DNA of 60,440 nucleotides from Entrophospora sp. SA101 (lineage: Eukaryota > Glomeromycota > Glomeromycetes > Entrophosporales > Entrophosporaceae). This document shows positions 45,353 through 56,632 of this stretch, one piece after another. The notes beneath the pieces are model-generated. The model was not told the DNA's origin and made no database searches. It was given only the letters and a program-made list of their open reading frames with translations. Position numbers and translations under genes: made by a program. Location of the stretch: positions 13,489 to 73,928 of the forward strand of contig CAUDNR010002035.1 of NCBI GenBank assembly GCA_958430865.1, given 5' to 3'. Position 1 is the stretch's first letter. Each line of letters starts with the position of its first letter.

Positions 45353-46796
45353 ATTATCATTAATGCTATTCCTGTTGCTATCATGGTTGTTTGTTTCAGG
45401 ATTGACAAGATTATTATTATTATTATCATTGTCACTGGAATTATTATCTTCGTTAACTAATACAACACCATTCTGATGACCTAATGTTTTAGCGTGAACT
45501 TCTAGTATTCTATAATATATATATAAATATTAATGACTATAGTAACAACGGTAATCAATTAGATTTATTTGTTAATTAATTGTTGTTGCCTTTCATAAAA
45601 GTTATTGGCTTCATTCATTTTTTCAACTTCTTCATTCTTTTTTCTTTAACCAACGTTGTAATAATTGATGATTTTCATTTTTAAGATCGTGCATTTTCTC
45701 TTCTAGTTTACTCAACTCCAATTGTAAAGCTGCTAATTCATCTTGTAATATCTAGGTTTTAAACATGATTTTCAACAGATTAAATCTGATAAATATAATC
45801 TATTGTTTATTACTAATTATTAAACAAATACCTGTATATTGACTTCTTTTTCACGAATTACTTGTACTGACAAATCTACTTTTTTATTTAAATTCGTGTT
45901 TGAATCTGTTAACCTTAATATTCTAAAACAGTAAATAATAAATAATGGGTAATTATGAACAGAAATAGAGATGAAGATATTTTAATGATACATATACATA
46001 AATTATTTATATATTGAAATAATAATATTTTTCCTCTCCTTTTTGTACACATACTTACTCTTCTTGATTTTTTTTATTTAATTCTATATGCTGGTTAAGA
46101 ACATCAGTCAAATCCAATAATTTTTGAGCATTTTGGCCTTGTGTTTTATATGATTCATCGCGCTCCTCCCTCAATTTTCTTACTTCCTCTTCTAACTCTA
46201 TATTACGTTTTATAGTTGCCTCACTCCTAATTCAATTATTATCGTTATTATTATTATTATTATTATTATTACGTAATTAACTTATTTATTTATTTATTTT
46301 CTGTCTAGTCATAATGTACTACTAAATAATGTTTTCTTCTATTACCCAAATCGTTTCAATTTCTCAAGCTCTTGAGATAGTATAACATGATGTTCAATTG
46401 CTGAGCTTTGTGATATTTCTAATTCTGCATTTCTATCTGCAAATTTTCCAAGTTTTTTTACAAGCGAATTGTCTATATCAGAAATAAACTTGGTAAGTAA
46501 ATTGTAATTATAATTATTAATGCTAACTATTTATTCATTATATTATAGTGTAATTATTCATACAACTTACAAGACTCTACAAATTCAGTGAATGATTTTT
46601 CTCTTCTGTCTCTAACCAACAATTTTACCATCAAATCTCCTTGCCAATTACCAGGAGGAATAACACTAACATAATTAATCTTATTTTTACCTTTATTTGA
46701 TGTTTTTGTTGTTAATGGTGGCGTTTGTGGGGTGTGCGATGGAGATGTTGGTGACGGTGTCGATGATGAAAATGTTGATGAAGATGTTGATGACAT
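45353..46796 (-). CDS. ATG16: autophagy protein ATG16, 5' part, frameshifted and joined to RabGAP sequence
   Basis: ATG16 bridges ATG12-ATG5 and dimerises through a coiled coil to direct Atg8 lipidation at the phagophore. The ATG at 46796 opens a Ser/Thr/Pro-rich leader, then NWQGDLMVKLLVRDRREKSF, the ATG5-binding type helix. Further exons encode KKLGKFADRNAELEISQSSA, RNIELEEEVRKLREERDESY, LRLTDSNTNLNKKVDLSVQV and LQDELAALQLELSKLEEKMH with DLKNENHQLLQRWL, the conserved ATG16 coiled coil. In the last block a run of six T (45638-45643, A6 on the coding strand) shifts the frame before NEEVEKMNEANNFYE. The following exon (about 45513-45353, LEVHAKTLGHQNGVVLVNED then Asn-rich) lacks a clear GT donor before it. 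Either sequencing error or decay; the ATG16 identity is well supported. Confidence 0.75.
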
Positions 46797-46865
46797 GATT
46801 TATTTACTCTTATATATATTAATTTATTAATCTATCGACTAGTCGGTTGATTAATTGATTGATTG

Positions 46866-46899
<34 letters not shown>

Positions 46900-47509
46900 T
46901 ATTGAATTATTGAATTAATTATAAAAAACACAAATTATCAAAAACTGATTATTATCATTATCGTCATATTTAAATACTTACCTTTCCTTTCTCTTTTTTT
47001 CTTTTTTTTCAGGAATTTCAGAATTATAAAAAATTTAGATTATAATTAATAGAATAAAATTAATTAACAAACTAATTCCTTTTACTTTACCAAAATAACG
47101 AAATAATAATAATAATAATAATAATAATATTTTTTATCATCACTAAATCGAATAATGAATGTTGATGATATTGAGTTTGAAATTTGTGTCACACGCCAAA
47201 TTTATATCGCACGAACGCATAAACCCATTACGAGATCAACAATAAGCAGATAGATAGAGAGAAAAATAGTGTGATAAAGATATAAATGATAATAAAAAAT
47301 AATTGTTATTAAAAAGATGCAATATTTACAACTTCAATTAATAAATTGTAAAATAATCGTAAATTTTTCAGGGTCTAATGGACAAATTACACTATCAAGC
47401 CTGGCTGGAGTACTGTTAAACATATTAACCCAGGACCCGCGAAAACTATATAGATAGATTGCTGCCGCTGTTGGATTGCTTTTTATAATAAAAAAGGCCC
47501 AAAATTTTT
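46797..47509. other. ATG16 promoter side; GATT microsatellite
   Basis: Contains an (ATTG)n/(ATTGAATT)n tract at about 46853-46915 and an (AAT)n tract at about 47106-47128. No gene is supported; the minus ORF 47525-47334 runs into the adjacent palindrome and is probably transposon-derived. Confidence 0.5.
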
Positions 47510-47588
47510 CGGCAAAATTGAGCACTAACCAATTTGGAATTTATATGCAGATTTTGCGTATAATTTGGTTAGTGCGTCAATTTTGCCG
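47510..47588. repeat. imperfect 24-bp inverted repeat (palindromic element)
   Basis: CGGCAAAATTGAGCACTAACC (47510-47530) is mirrored by GGTTAGTGCGTCAATTTTGCCG (47567-47588); arms differ by one inserted base and extend a few bases more. The spacer is about 32 bp. This may be a tiny foldback element or the paired ends of a deleted transposon. Confidence 0.65.
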
Positions 47589-50069
47589 ACGGAATTTCTC
47601 ATACAGCTACCATTTTTTCTAAAAAAGCTATTTGTTTTTTCGTGAGATTCATCAATATTGAAACGTAACCCCCTCCCTATTAAAGAGATTGATTCATGGT
47701 CCCCAGAAATTACTATAATAATAAATGAAGATAAAGTATTCATTTATTTTTTTTTTACTTTATGTATTATTTTAGGTATCCGTGAATGTTTGTCAAAGTC
47801 TATAAAAGGTTTTACTTGTGCACTATTTATACAATTGTAATTGTGAAACTTTGTAAATTTCCCGGAAATTAATTAAAGTTGATTGGCGGACCACGAATTA
47901 AGGGAAATTGGGAAATAGTGATCTTTCTCAGAAAATTCCTAAAAAAAAACCAAAAATAAAGTTTAGCTTTGAAATGCTAGTGCAAAAATCCTTATTCTAC
48001 GACACTTGAGCTATAAACATAACATATATAGTTAGTTCTTATTAAAAAAAAATTTTTAAATATTAAGGACATAGCCCGTAACGTCACCGATCATATGGCA
48101 AAAAAAAATCACAAGACCACTCATATTCAATTAGATGAAGTTCAATATGATGCTCGCGAAATTCCAAAATTGCTGTTAAAGAACTAGAACCTATGCTTCG
48201 GGAAATGTTAAAAGGTCAATTTTTGCTATCAATTTTGAATTTTTATTTTGTGACTTATACAAAACTTTATATATATGGAGGGACATGCTCCAATAAAACC
48301 TAACAAGCATTGAATCGTATGTTGCACCTAGGAACTAGCGGCCACATGGAGTTAAAGAACGGTGATCTGTTGTCCCAAACGATCTAATTTATTTAATAGA
48401 TTATTGATATTAATAAACATAATATTACGATAATAATTGCTATTTGAAATAGAATTCATGTGTAAGCAGGTACGCGCTTGAATTTAGGTTTGAGCTTGAT
48501 TAACTGTTTAATAAATACTTGTCACCCTGTTGTTTTGATGAATGTAAAGACGATTATAAAAACATCAATTCCCTCATTTTCACAAGTGAATTTTTTTATA
48601 CAAGATGGTCAAATTAACTTTTTTCTCAAAGAGATGTTCAGAATGATAATTCATTTTTTAGGACCAAATATCAAAATTACCAAATGTTAAATAAAATAAT
48701 CAAAGGATATCAAAGATTTCAGACATCTCAGAAATACAAAAATTTAATATTACAGATAAAAATTATTTAAACTAATAACAATATAAAATTCATCTCATTG
48801 TTCATTAAATATTAAACATTGTTTTTTACTATTACCAAATAAACATATAATACAAATGTATTGATATTTGTCTTGTATCATTAAGTTAGCAATTTCTAAG
48901 CTAAACTTGTGAATGGCCATTACTATGTAGTGAGAGCTATTTAAATATCTATCTGTCACAAGAGCCTTTAATAGACAATTTTCATGTTTTTGTGCAATAA
49001 GCAGACGTGTTTGATAATAAATATGTTTTTCATTCACAATAAAAAATATTTTGATACAGATCCTCAGTTCGTTAATCATTGATCCATCAGTAAATTGTTT
49101 TTTTTTCAAAAATGTACTTATTTATCAGAAGTTTTTGTAGCCTGTTCTATTTGTTGTGGAATTCTTCTATATAGTTCGTCGTCCCTACTGAAGAATGGAC
49201 TTGTGAGAATGTTGTTACCAAGTATAATGAGACATATCAATTAAGGACATAAAGAAGGCATTGGACAAAATAAAAAAAGATCTAGTAATTGTGGCAGATG
49301 CTAATTCAGAATGCAAAGAAAAAACCCGAGAAATCATTAGGTAACTTTTTTTTAGTACCTTTTAAGCAATGCTTAATGAACCTTGTTCTAGATGCTATTA
49401 AGTACAATTTCCAGATAAATTTGTTTCAACAGGTACATTTACACAATTATTAGCTAGATGTTTTTCCATCAATTGAGGGCTTTCACTGAACTTCTATCAT
49501 TACAATTTGCATCATATTTTCCAGGAAATGTTTCGTTTCCTATGCTATACAGCATTTAATTGTCTTTCCAGACTTCTTTGAATCTGGCAAATAAAAGATT
49601 TCGGTTCTAGGATTATTATCTTTAAATACATGAATAAGCCGCAAGCAAAAAATGAATTTAGTTTTAATCTCAAATTTCGATTTTTAATTTCGAATTCGAA
49701 TTCGAAAAATTATTTTTTTTGACGCCATTAATATTAATACTAATATCATGTATGCTAAATATCCTTTTTTGGAAAAGATATTTTTATTAGTAGTTAGTAT
49801 AAAAAATACATTTTCACACAAAATACCGTATTGGGCTCACAAGTACACGTCAAAGTAAAATAGATAAAAGTTTTAAATTCTTTTAATATCTGAATTAATT
49901 TTTGAGATACCAAAAGTAATTTTTTGTCTAAAAGATATTTTAGAAAATATTTTTTAACTTGAATGAACTCACAAGTATACACTTTCTTCAAATTATTAAA
50001 ATTTAAATCATCTGTTGACAATTTTAACATAAACCTTTTAAACTATCAACACTCTTTATTAAATACAAA
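47589..50069. other. intergenic, scattered relics
   Basis: No complete gene. A plus patch at about 48064-48185 reads DIARNVTDHMAKKNHKTTHI and QLDEVQYDAREIPKLLLK before stops, likely a relic. CGAATTCGAATTCG lies near 49690. The minus ORFs 48795-49109 and 49794-50030 are AT-driven and unconvincing. The last part holds the RabGAP promoter. Confidence 0.4.
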
Positions 50070-53000
50070 ATGAGTGAAAAACATTTAATAACACAAGATC
50101 CTAAAAAATTGGAAAAATTACATGAATTCGCCAAAAGAGGTATTTAATAATTTTAATACAATTAATCGATTAAAATTATTTAATAACTTTGATAATTTTT
50201 TAATTAAAGGCGGAATCGGTAAAGGCATTGCTAATCAAGATACGTTGGCAGATACCGAGGATGATTTAATGTTTTTCACTGGTAATTGAATAATAATAAA
50301 ATTCAATAATAAAATGATAAATAACATTTTTTTTAAAAAATTAAAATTTTATTAAATAAACTTTTCATAATATAATTAGGAGAAACGGTTACAATTTTAA
50401 AACATATTAAAGATGATTATTTTCTTGTAAGATTTTTGGAATAATTATTTAATTGGTCAGTTAAATTCATAATTTTTTATTAATGTTAATTGTCAATTCA
50501 GGGATATTGTGAAAGCGTTATTGGAAGATTTAAAGGCAGCACAGTCAATTTCAATGGCCCTCTGAAAGATCTTAAATCATTAAAATTGGAGCAAAAATCT
50601 TCAAATCGAAATCATAACGCACCACTTTCAGATAATAATAATAATATTATTAGAAACTTACCAGATTTATCTAAAAGTCGAAGTGACTTTCTTCATTCTG
50701 ATGCAATTCAAAATCATCAAAAACCGGCAATAATAATAGCCAATCCACTAAAAAGATCATCTAGTTTATTATTAAGGACAAACTATAATGAAACTGAATT
50801 TAATCATGAAAACAATAATGATGATGATGATGATAATAATAATAATAATAATAATAATAAGACATTGTTAGATAACAATTCACTTTCGTCACTTCGAAGA
50901 AACAACACATTACCAAATCTATTACCATCATCATTGTCATCAAGTTCAGTTTCATCACAAAAATGTCAAAATACGTCACCAACAATATTGATTTCTAGTG
51001 ATACTGCTTCTTATATATCAGAACATAATAATCCGATACCTATATTACAAAACAAAGATCAATCGATCGAGACAGATCATCATGATGAATATTATCATCC
51101 TGATGCATCAAATAATTTTAATATTAATAAACGTGAGTATAAACACATATATACATTTTTTATTTTCCATATTTTTCATAGTTTAATATTTAAAAACTCT
51201 ATTTCAGGAGACAATAGACAAAATTTCGTTAATAGTAATAGTAATAATATGGAAAATCATCATTCACCTTCACCTTCACCTAAACTTGCTAAACATGAAA
51301 CCATTACAAATGAAAATAATCATGCTACTACTGCTGCTTCTACCGTTTCTACTGAATTATCATCATCACCATCATCAGAGATACAAAGTAATGATAATAA
51401 TAACATAACAAATACTTTAAATACTCCTCGAATTGTTGTTGAGGATACTGATTTGAATGAAATTGAATATGAAGATGAAGATGAGGATGAGGATGAGGAT
51501 GAGGATGAATGTGAGGATGAAGAGGGAGAAACTTTAATATTATATAATCGCAAGAATTCATTTGTAGAATCTGATCAAAACAAAAATGTTGTTGTCATTC
51601 CAACCTTTAAGATAGATTTGGTACCCGACACTATAACCAAATCATCAATCTCTGAACAATTTAACATTAAAGAAAATCCAAAAGTCATTATTACCTCTAA
51701 AGATCTCAAAAATAATGAAATAAAAGAAATTGTTTTAGAATCATTCAAAATTGAAACATCAATAGTAATAGATGAATCAGCAATTGAATCTTCAGTAACA
51801 ACTGAACCATCACCGCCACCTCTACCTCCATCATCATCATTATCCATGACATCACACAATTCACAAAATCAAGTTGAGGTTGTAAAACCGAAAAAGGAAC
51901 AAATTCTTACTATCGATGAATATGGATTTGTTTATAATGTTTTAGAAGAAAAAATTACAATAGGAGCAGATAGGATTCCAAGAATGTTTGTATATTGCTT
52001 TGTTTATTTATTTATTATTTATTATTACATAATTAAATTAAATAATGTCTAATATTAATAATACAACGTTTAGTATACAAACTCCTAGTACCGAAGAAAA
52101 ATCTACGCGTGTTATTCAGTTATATCGTCAACATGAAGCAAAATGGTTGGATATTCTTAGTAACATGAATCCTACTATGGCCAGAGATTCAAGAAAGGTA
52201 TTATTATTTAATATATATATTTTACATAATTTAATAAATAAATATATGGCTATAATAATTGTAATTAATAATGTCGTTGTTTTGAAATGATTATTGACCA
52301 GATTAAAAAATTGGTTCGTCTTGGTATTCCCGAGTCATTGCGTGGAAAAGCATGGCAATTTATGGCAAGTGCAGATAAATTTAGGAAACCTGGTTATTAT
52401 GATGTAAGTTATTGTTATTTCAATTATAAATATTAGATAAGATCTATATAAATATTATTTATTTTGAATTTATTCAGGAATTACGGAAACGCCCTGCTAT
52501 TCCTATTTATGATATAATTGAGATTGATATACATAGATGTTATCCTGACCATATTCAATTTCGAAAAGAGACTGGTTTTGGGTATTTATTATTTATGTAT
52601 CATATATAAACGAATGTTTATTTGTTATATTAACATTTTTTTTTTTTTAGACAAGAAGACCTTCATGATGTTCTTAAAGCATATGCACATTATAATCCAT
52701 CAATAGGGTATTGTCAAGGAATGGGACGCTTGGCTGGCATGATGCTTATGCAAATGCCAGTAGAAGATTCATTTTGGTTACTTGTAGCAACCTTAGAAAA
52801 GTATATGGTTGGCTATTTTACACCCAAGTTGACTCAAATTAGAATAAATTCCATCGTATTTGAACAACTTTTAATTGAAAATTATCCTAAATTAGCACAA
52901 CATTTGGTAATTTATATATATTTTTTGAAAAATTATTGTCAACAAAATAAGCTTTAATAATAAATATTTTTCAAATAGGCAGAAAATGATGTAATTCCAC

Positions 53001-53557
53001 TCATATATGTCACTCCATGGTTCATGACATTATTTACCATGACCTTACCATGGGCATCTGTACTACGTGTCTGGGATATGTTTTATTTTGAGGGCGTGAA
53101 TTTATTCTATAGAATTGGGCTGGCAATAATGGAATGTTCACAAGATTATATCCTTAAAGAATGTCCAACAAGTTCAGAAATCTTGGAGTTTTTATTACAT
53201 ATCCCACATGAGTTTTTGACACCAGATTTATTGTTAGAAGCAGCTTTTAAAATCAAGGTTAAAAATCGTGTTAGAAAATTAACAAAGAAAATTGAGGCAA
53301 TGGAAAGAGAAAAAGATAATATTAATAATCTTGATTTTGTTAATGGAACTGTAGACATTAACAATGCTAGTGTTGCTGATCTCAAAAATAATGGTAACAA
53401 CGATGGTGTTGGTAATATTGATGGCAGTATTATTAATAATATTGGTGCAAAATCAAATTTTAACAATAATAAAATATTGCCAAAGAAAAAATCAAAAAAT
53501 GAGAAATTAAAGATTAACGGTGTTGAATTTAAATTAGTCGGGGAGGGAGGTCAATAA
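50070..53557 (+). CDS. SH3-TBC domain Rab GTPase-activating protein
   Basis: Ten exons splice cleanly: 50070-50139, 50210-50281, 50380-50426, 50502-51132, 51208-51985, 52074-52197, 52302-52403, 52478-52581, 52651-52906 and 52979-53557. Total 2763 nt, 920 aa. An N-terminal SH3-like domain (about 28-85) includes FFTGETVTILKHIKDDYFLG and GRFKGSTVNF. The middle (about 100-550) is disordered, with Asn, Ser and Asp/Glu runs. The TBC domain (about 575-830) starts LVRLGIPESLRGKAWQ; the arginine finger lies in IEIDIHR (D625, R628) and the glutamine finger in IGYCQG (Q665). A basic, partly coiled C-terminus follows. Such proteins stimulate GTP hydrolysis on Rab GTPases at endomembranes. The Rab target is unknown. 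Both catalytic fingers are intact. It is convergent with HSBP1. Confidence 0.9.
50842..52781. repeat. inverted repeat arm matching 43416-45352
   Basis: Right-hand arm of a 1.94-kb inverted duplication, with about 5.5 kb between arms. The left edge of similarity here is the (AAT)n/(GAT)n tract in the poly-Asn/Asp coding run (about 50820-50862); the right edge corresponds to the gap at 43406. Confidence 0.9.
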
Positions 53558-53559
53558 CA

Positions 53560-53869
53560 TTGACATTATTATATTTATAATTTCGCTTTAGAATCATATT
53601 TATAATTTCACTTTAAAATCATATTTATAATTTCGCTTTAGAATCATATTTATAATTTCACTTTAAATCATATTTATAATTTCACTTTAAAATCATACTT
53701 ATAATTTCATTTTAGAATCATAATTACATTTATATTATAATTTCATTTTAGAATCATAATTACATTTATATTTATTTATTTATTTATTTTATTTAATTTA
53801 ATTTAAATTACTTGTGTAAATATATATAATATTTAATGAGATGTTTGGTTTAAATATATATATTAAGAA
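53560..53869. repeat. short tandem repeats between convergent genes
   Basis: About 53572-53755 holds seven or so copies of a 27-32-bp unit, TTTATAATTTC(G/A)CTTTA(G/A)AATCATA. It then grades into TTTATTTATTT. This is the shared 3' region of the RabGAP and HSBP1 genes and could contain both poly(A) sites. Confidence 0.75.
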
Positions 53870-54402
53870 TCATTTATTCATTTGTTCCATCAATTCTCCA
53901 AGCGATTTTTCAAGTGTATCTATTCTTGATCCCATATTATCCACTAATAAATATTCAATTTAAATAATAGTGATGTTATTATCGTTATTATTCTTATGGC
54001 ATGATAATGATTATAAAAAAAAAGTTTAATCCTTACTTTTGGAAAATAAGCTTGCTGATAATTCATCAAAATTTGATTGCTAAGATTTTGAAAAAAGTGA
54101 ATTATTATTTATAAATCTAAAATCATATGATTAAGAAAAATGTTTATACCATTTGTTGAACTACATTTTCAACCTAAAAAATAGATCATTACAAAATATT
54201 ATTATCATTTAAAAAAATCTCAAGAGATAAAGAAATCGAATTTTCTCTATACATATGCTACTAATTCCTGAGGTGTTTGTACATCATCAACTGGATTTTC
54301 CTTGACATTATTTGTATTTTTATTGGTATTGGTGTTGGTGTTGTTGGTGTTGGTATTGTCAGTTTCTTGAGATTCAACTTGTACAGTAGTAGTAGAAGAC
54401 AT
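53870..54402 (-). CDS. HSBP1: heat shock factor-binding protein 1
   Basis: A small nuclear/cytoplasmic coiled-coil protein that binds the trimerisation domain of heat shock factor and damps its activity. Four exons (54402-54253, 54173-54150, 54079-54037, 53943-53870) sum to 291 nt, 96 aa; exon 2 is only 24 nt. The N-terminus is a low-complexity Asn/Thr-rich extension (NTNTNNTNTNTNKNT). The conserved part then reads DDVQTPQELVAYVENVVQQM, QSNFDELSASLFSKMDNMGS and RIDTLEKSLGELMEQMNK, whose SRID-LEK-(I/L)-(D/E)LM pattern is diagnostic. Splice phases agree throughout. The extension makes it somewhat longer than animal HSBP1 (about 76 aa). Confidence 0.9.
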
Positions 54403-55506
54403 TGAACGTGAAATTTTATACCGTGTAACATGAAATACATACCGAAGAAAACTTTAAAAACGGAATTAGTTTATCACTGTCGAAATCTTTAGAAAACAAG
54501 TCACCTTTTTTAAAAATAGATAGATCTGACTTTAAGACAGGTGATTAAATACTAGATATGTTTAATAATACAAATGATTTTTAATAAAGTAATTACAAAT
54601 AAACAATGAAAAGGACAATTATAGGTGTAAACAATGGATGTAACTAGGTCAGAAAAAGGTTGTCATGAAATTATTGGATTTAAAAAAGTAAAAGGTTTAG
54701 AAAACCATCAATTAGATAGATCTCTTTGTCAAAGCCCAATTGATGACAATGAAGGATTCAATTACAAAAGGTCTAGGAGAAATACAACCTGAGAAAAAAA
54801 ATGATGCTTCAATAAGTGATTCAGAAAATAATGGTAAAAAATTATTTAATAAAAATAAAAATTAGATTCTTATAAATTGATCTAAAATTTTTTTTAACAT
54901 AGTTAGTGACTCTGATATTGAAAGCAAGTTCTAGAAAAGAAAGGATTGGTTGATGTGAGTCATATTAATATCAACATACCAATACCAAAAGAAAAAGATC
55001 AAGAGTGTTATATGTGTTGAGTTCAATGTAGTTATTATTGTGAACTCAGGAGAAGGTGAGCAGATCATTGTCACGATAGATATTTCATTTATTATAATGG
55101 CATTGATTTTCTGTAGCTCAGCCTCATGTGCACTATCTGAAAAAATCAATATTTGTATCTTCCTCACTTTCAAAGATGAGTGTATGGTCTTTGCCAATTT
55201 CCTACAACACAAGTAGGGTATTCTTTTCTTTTGATTTGAAGGACTATCCAAACCTATCAAAAAGAAGTAGGTGTATTTTCCATCTGATGATTTTTCAATG
55301 TTACCAGCTGATGAAACATAGATCTTGATTCTCAAAGCAATCTTAATATTGTTGCATATGCCTCTGAAATGGAGTTCTTTTTGTTTTAGGTAGTTATTTT
55401 AAGTGAATTTATTGTTTTGTTGTATCTTAGGGGAATCTTTCTCAATACATGGTAAAACATCCTAGCAAGTCTTGTTCTAATCTTGCTGCAACCTTCATCA
55501 CAAGGT
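54403..55506. other. intergenic; one small spliced ORF candidate
   Basis: Plus strand 54743-54833 plus 54903-54934 joins in phase to a 40-codon ORF (MTMKDSITKGLGEIQPEKKN then acidic SDSE/SDSD text). It might be an acidic N-terminal piece of a transposase, or chance. A 134-codon minus ORF (55335-54931) has no recognisable domain. Otherwise AT-rich spacer upstream of HSBP1. Confidence 0.3.
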
Positions 55507-56095
55507 TAGAGATTGGACCCAGGTTGGGTCCAACCAGGTTATGAATGAATGCAACACAATGGTACGTCTGATTTATAATTCAATTTTTTTTACATTTCAT
55601 ATGTATTATCAACATTTTTAATACGGATTATCCAATATCTTATAAATAATGATTTTATCAACAATATTGTTAGAGTTGTCTTGTTACATATTAATATATA
55701 CTAATGAATTATTTTTGTTTTTTGGATTTTGTGTAATGTCACAATGACATTTAACATACAGATTATCCAACCTCTTATAAATAATAATTTAGTCAACAGT
55801 ATTGTCAGAGTTGCCTTGTTACATATTAATATATTAATGTTTTTGAAAAAGAACATTGAATGCGAATTTCCATATAATATATACCACAATGATGTTTAAC
55901 ATTATGTCTGATTTATAATTCATTTTTATAATAATTCAAACAGTTTAGATTGTAAAGTTTGGAATTAATAAAAAAATAAAATTATTTTTTTATCATATAT
56001 GTAAATTAAATCCATATATAGAAAGATCTACTCACTCCGTCGGGTAAACCCGTGGGTCACCCAGGTGAAGTTTTTTTAGACGGGTCCAATCTCTA
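55507..56095. mobile_element. hAT-like non-autonomous element, chimeric copy
   Basis: Related to 37425-38048 but with a diverged left half (begins TAGAGATTGGACCCAGGTTG) and a right half (from about 55774) essentially identical to copy A. The right flank is CATGTAAT as in copy A, but the left flank is CACAAGGT, so there is no target duplication. This indicates that the element here is a junction between two element copies. Confidence 0.75.
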
Positions 56096-56632
56096 CATGT
56101 AATTTTAAAATTCTAATAACCATAAATCAGTCCTTTATAATTAAAAGCAAAACTTTTCTAACACTACCTTCCAAGTGGTTGTAAGCGACTTTGTATGGAA
56201 CACTTTGGCACAACTGTTGCTGCTGAGTTTGCTTTAGTCTGCATACTAATTGAGCGATAATCTTAAAATAAGTGTGAGAAAAGAAATACTTCCGACCTGG
56301 CATAGAATAACCAATATTTAAGCTAGCCTTTTCTTTTAACTGTTGTTAAAAGTCCCAATCTGGCTCTGAAAATCGCTTGCTACATGAAAAACGGAGATTT
56401 TTTTTTTTGAAGTGGACAATAATTTTATTCGTGTAACGTTTATATTGAATGACACTTGATCTGCAATGTCCCGCAACTAATAAACTCAATTAATTTGTCG
56501 ATCATTATTGACCAATCACAAAGAAATTCCGTTATGCTTTCAATTTATTTATTATTATAAAAATATTTAATTTTGCATTTTTCAAATCGATATAGATAAA
56601 TAGATAGAACATATAAACAGATAAACCAAAAG

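Noticed and set aside
43416..46796. Calling the ATG16-RabGAP junction a functional new fusion protein
   Set aside because: The frameshift in ATG16, the missing splice donor before the Asn-rich exon and the gap at the far end make function unsupported; kept as a finding only.
46853..46915. Regularly repeated GATT units considered as a CRISPR-like array
   Set aside because: Simple tetranucleotide microsatellite without spacers; the organism is eukaryotic.
54931..55335. 134-codon minus ORF
   Set aside because: No domain, no splice context, and both strands show comparable weak openness; kept only as a note.
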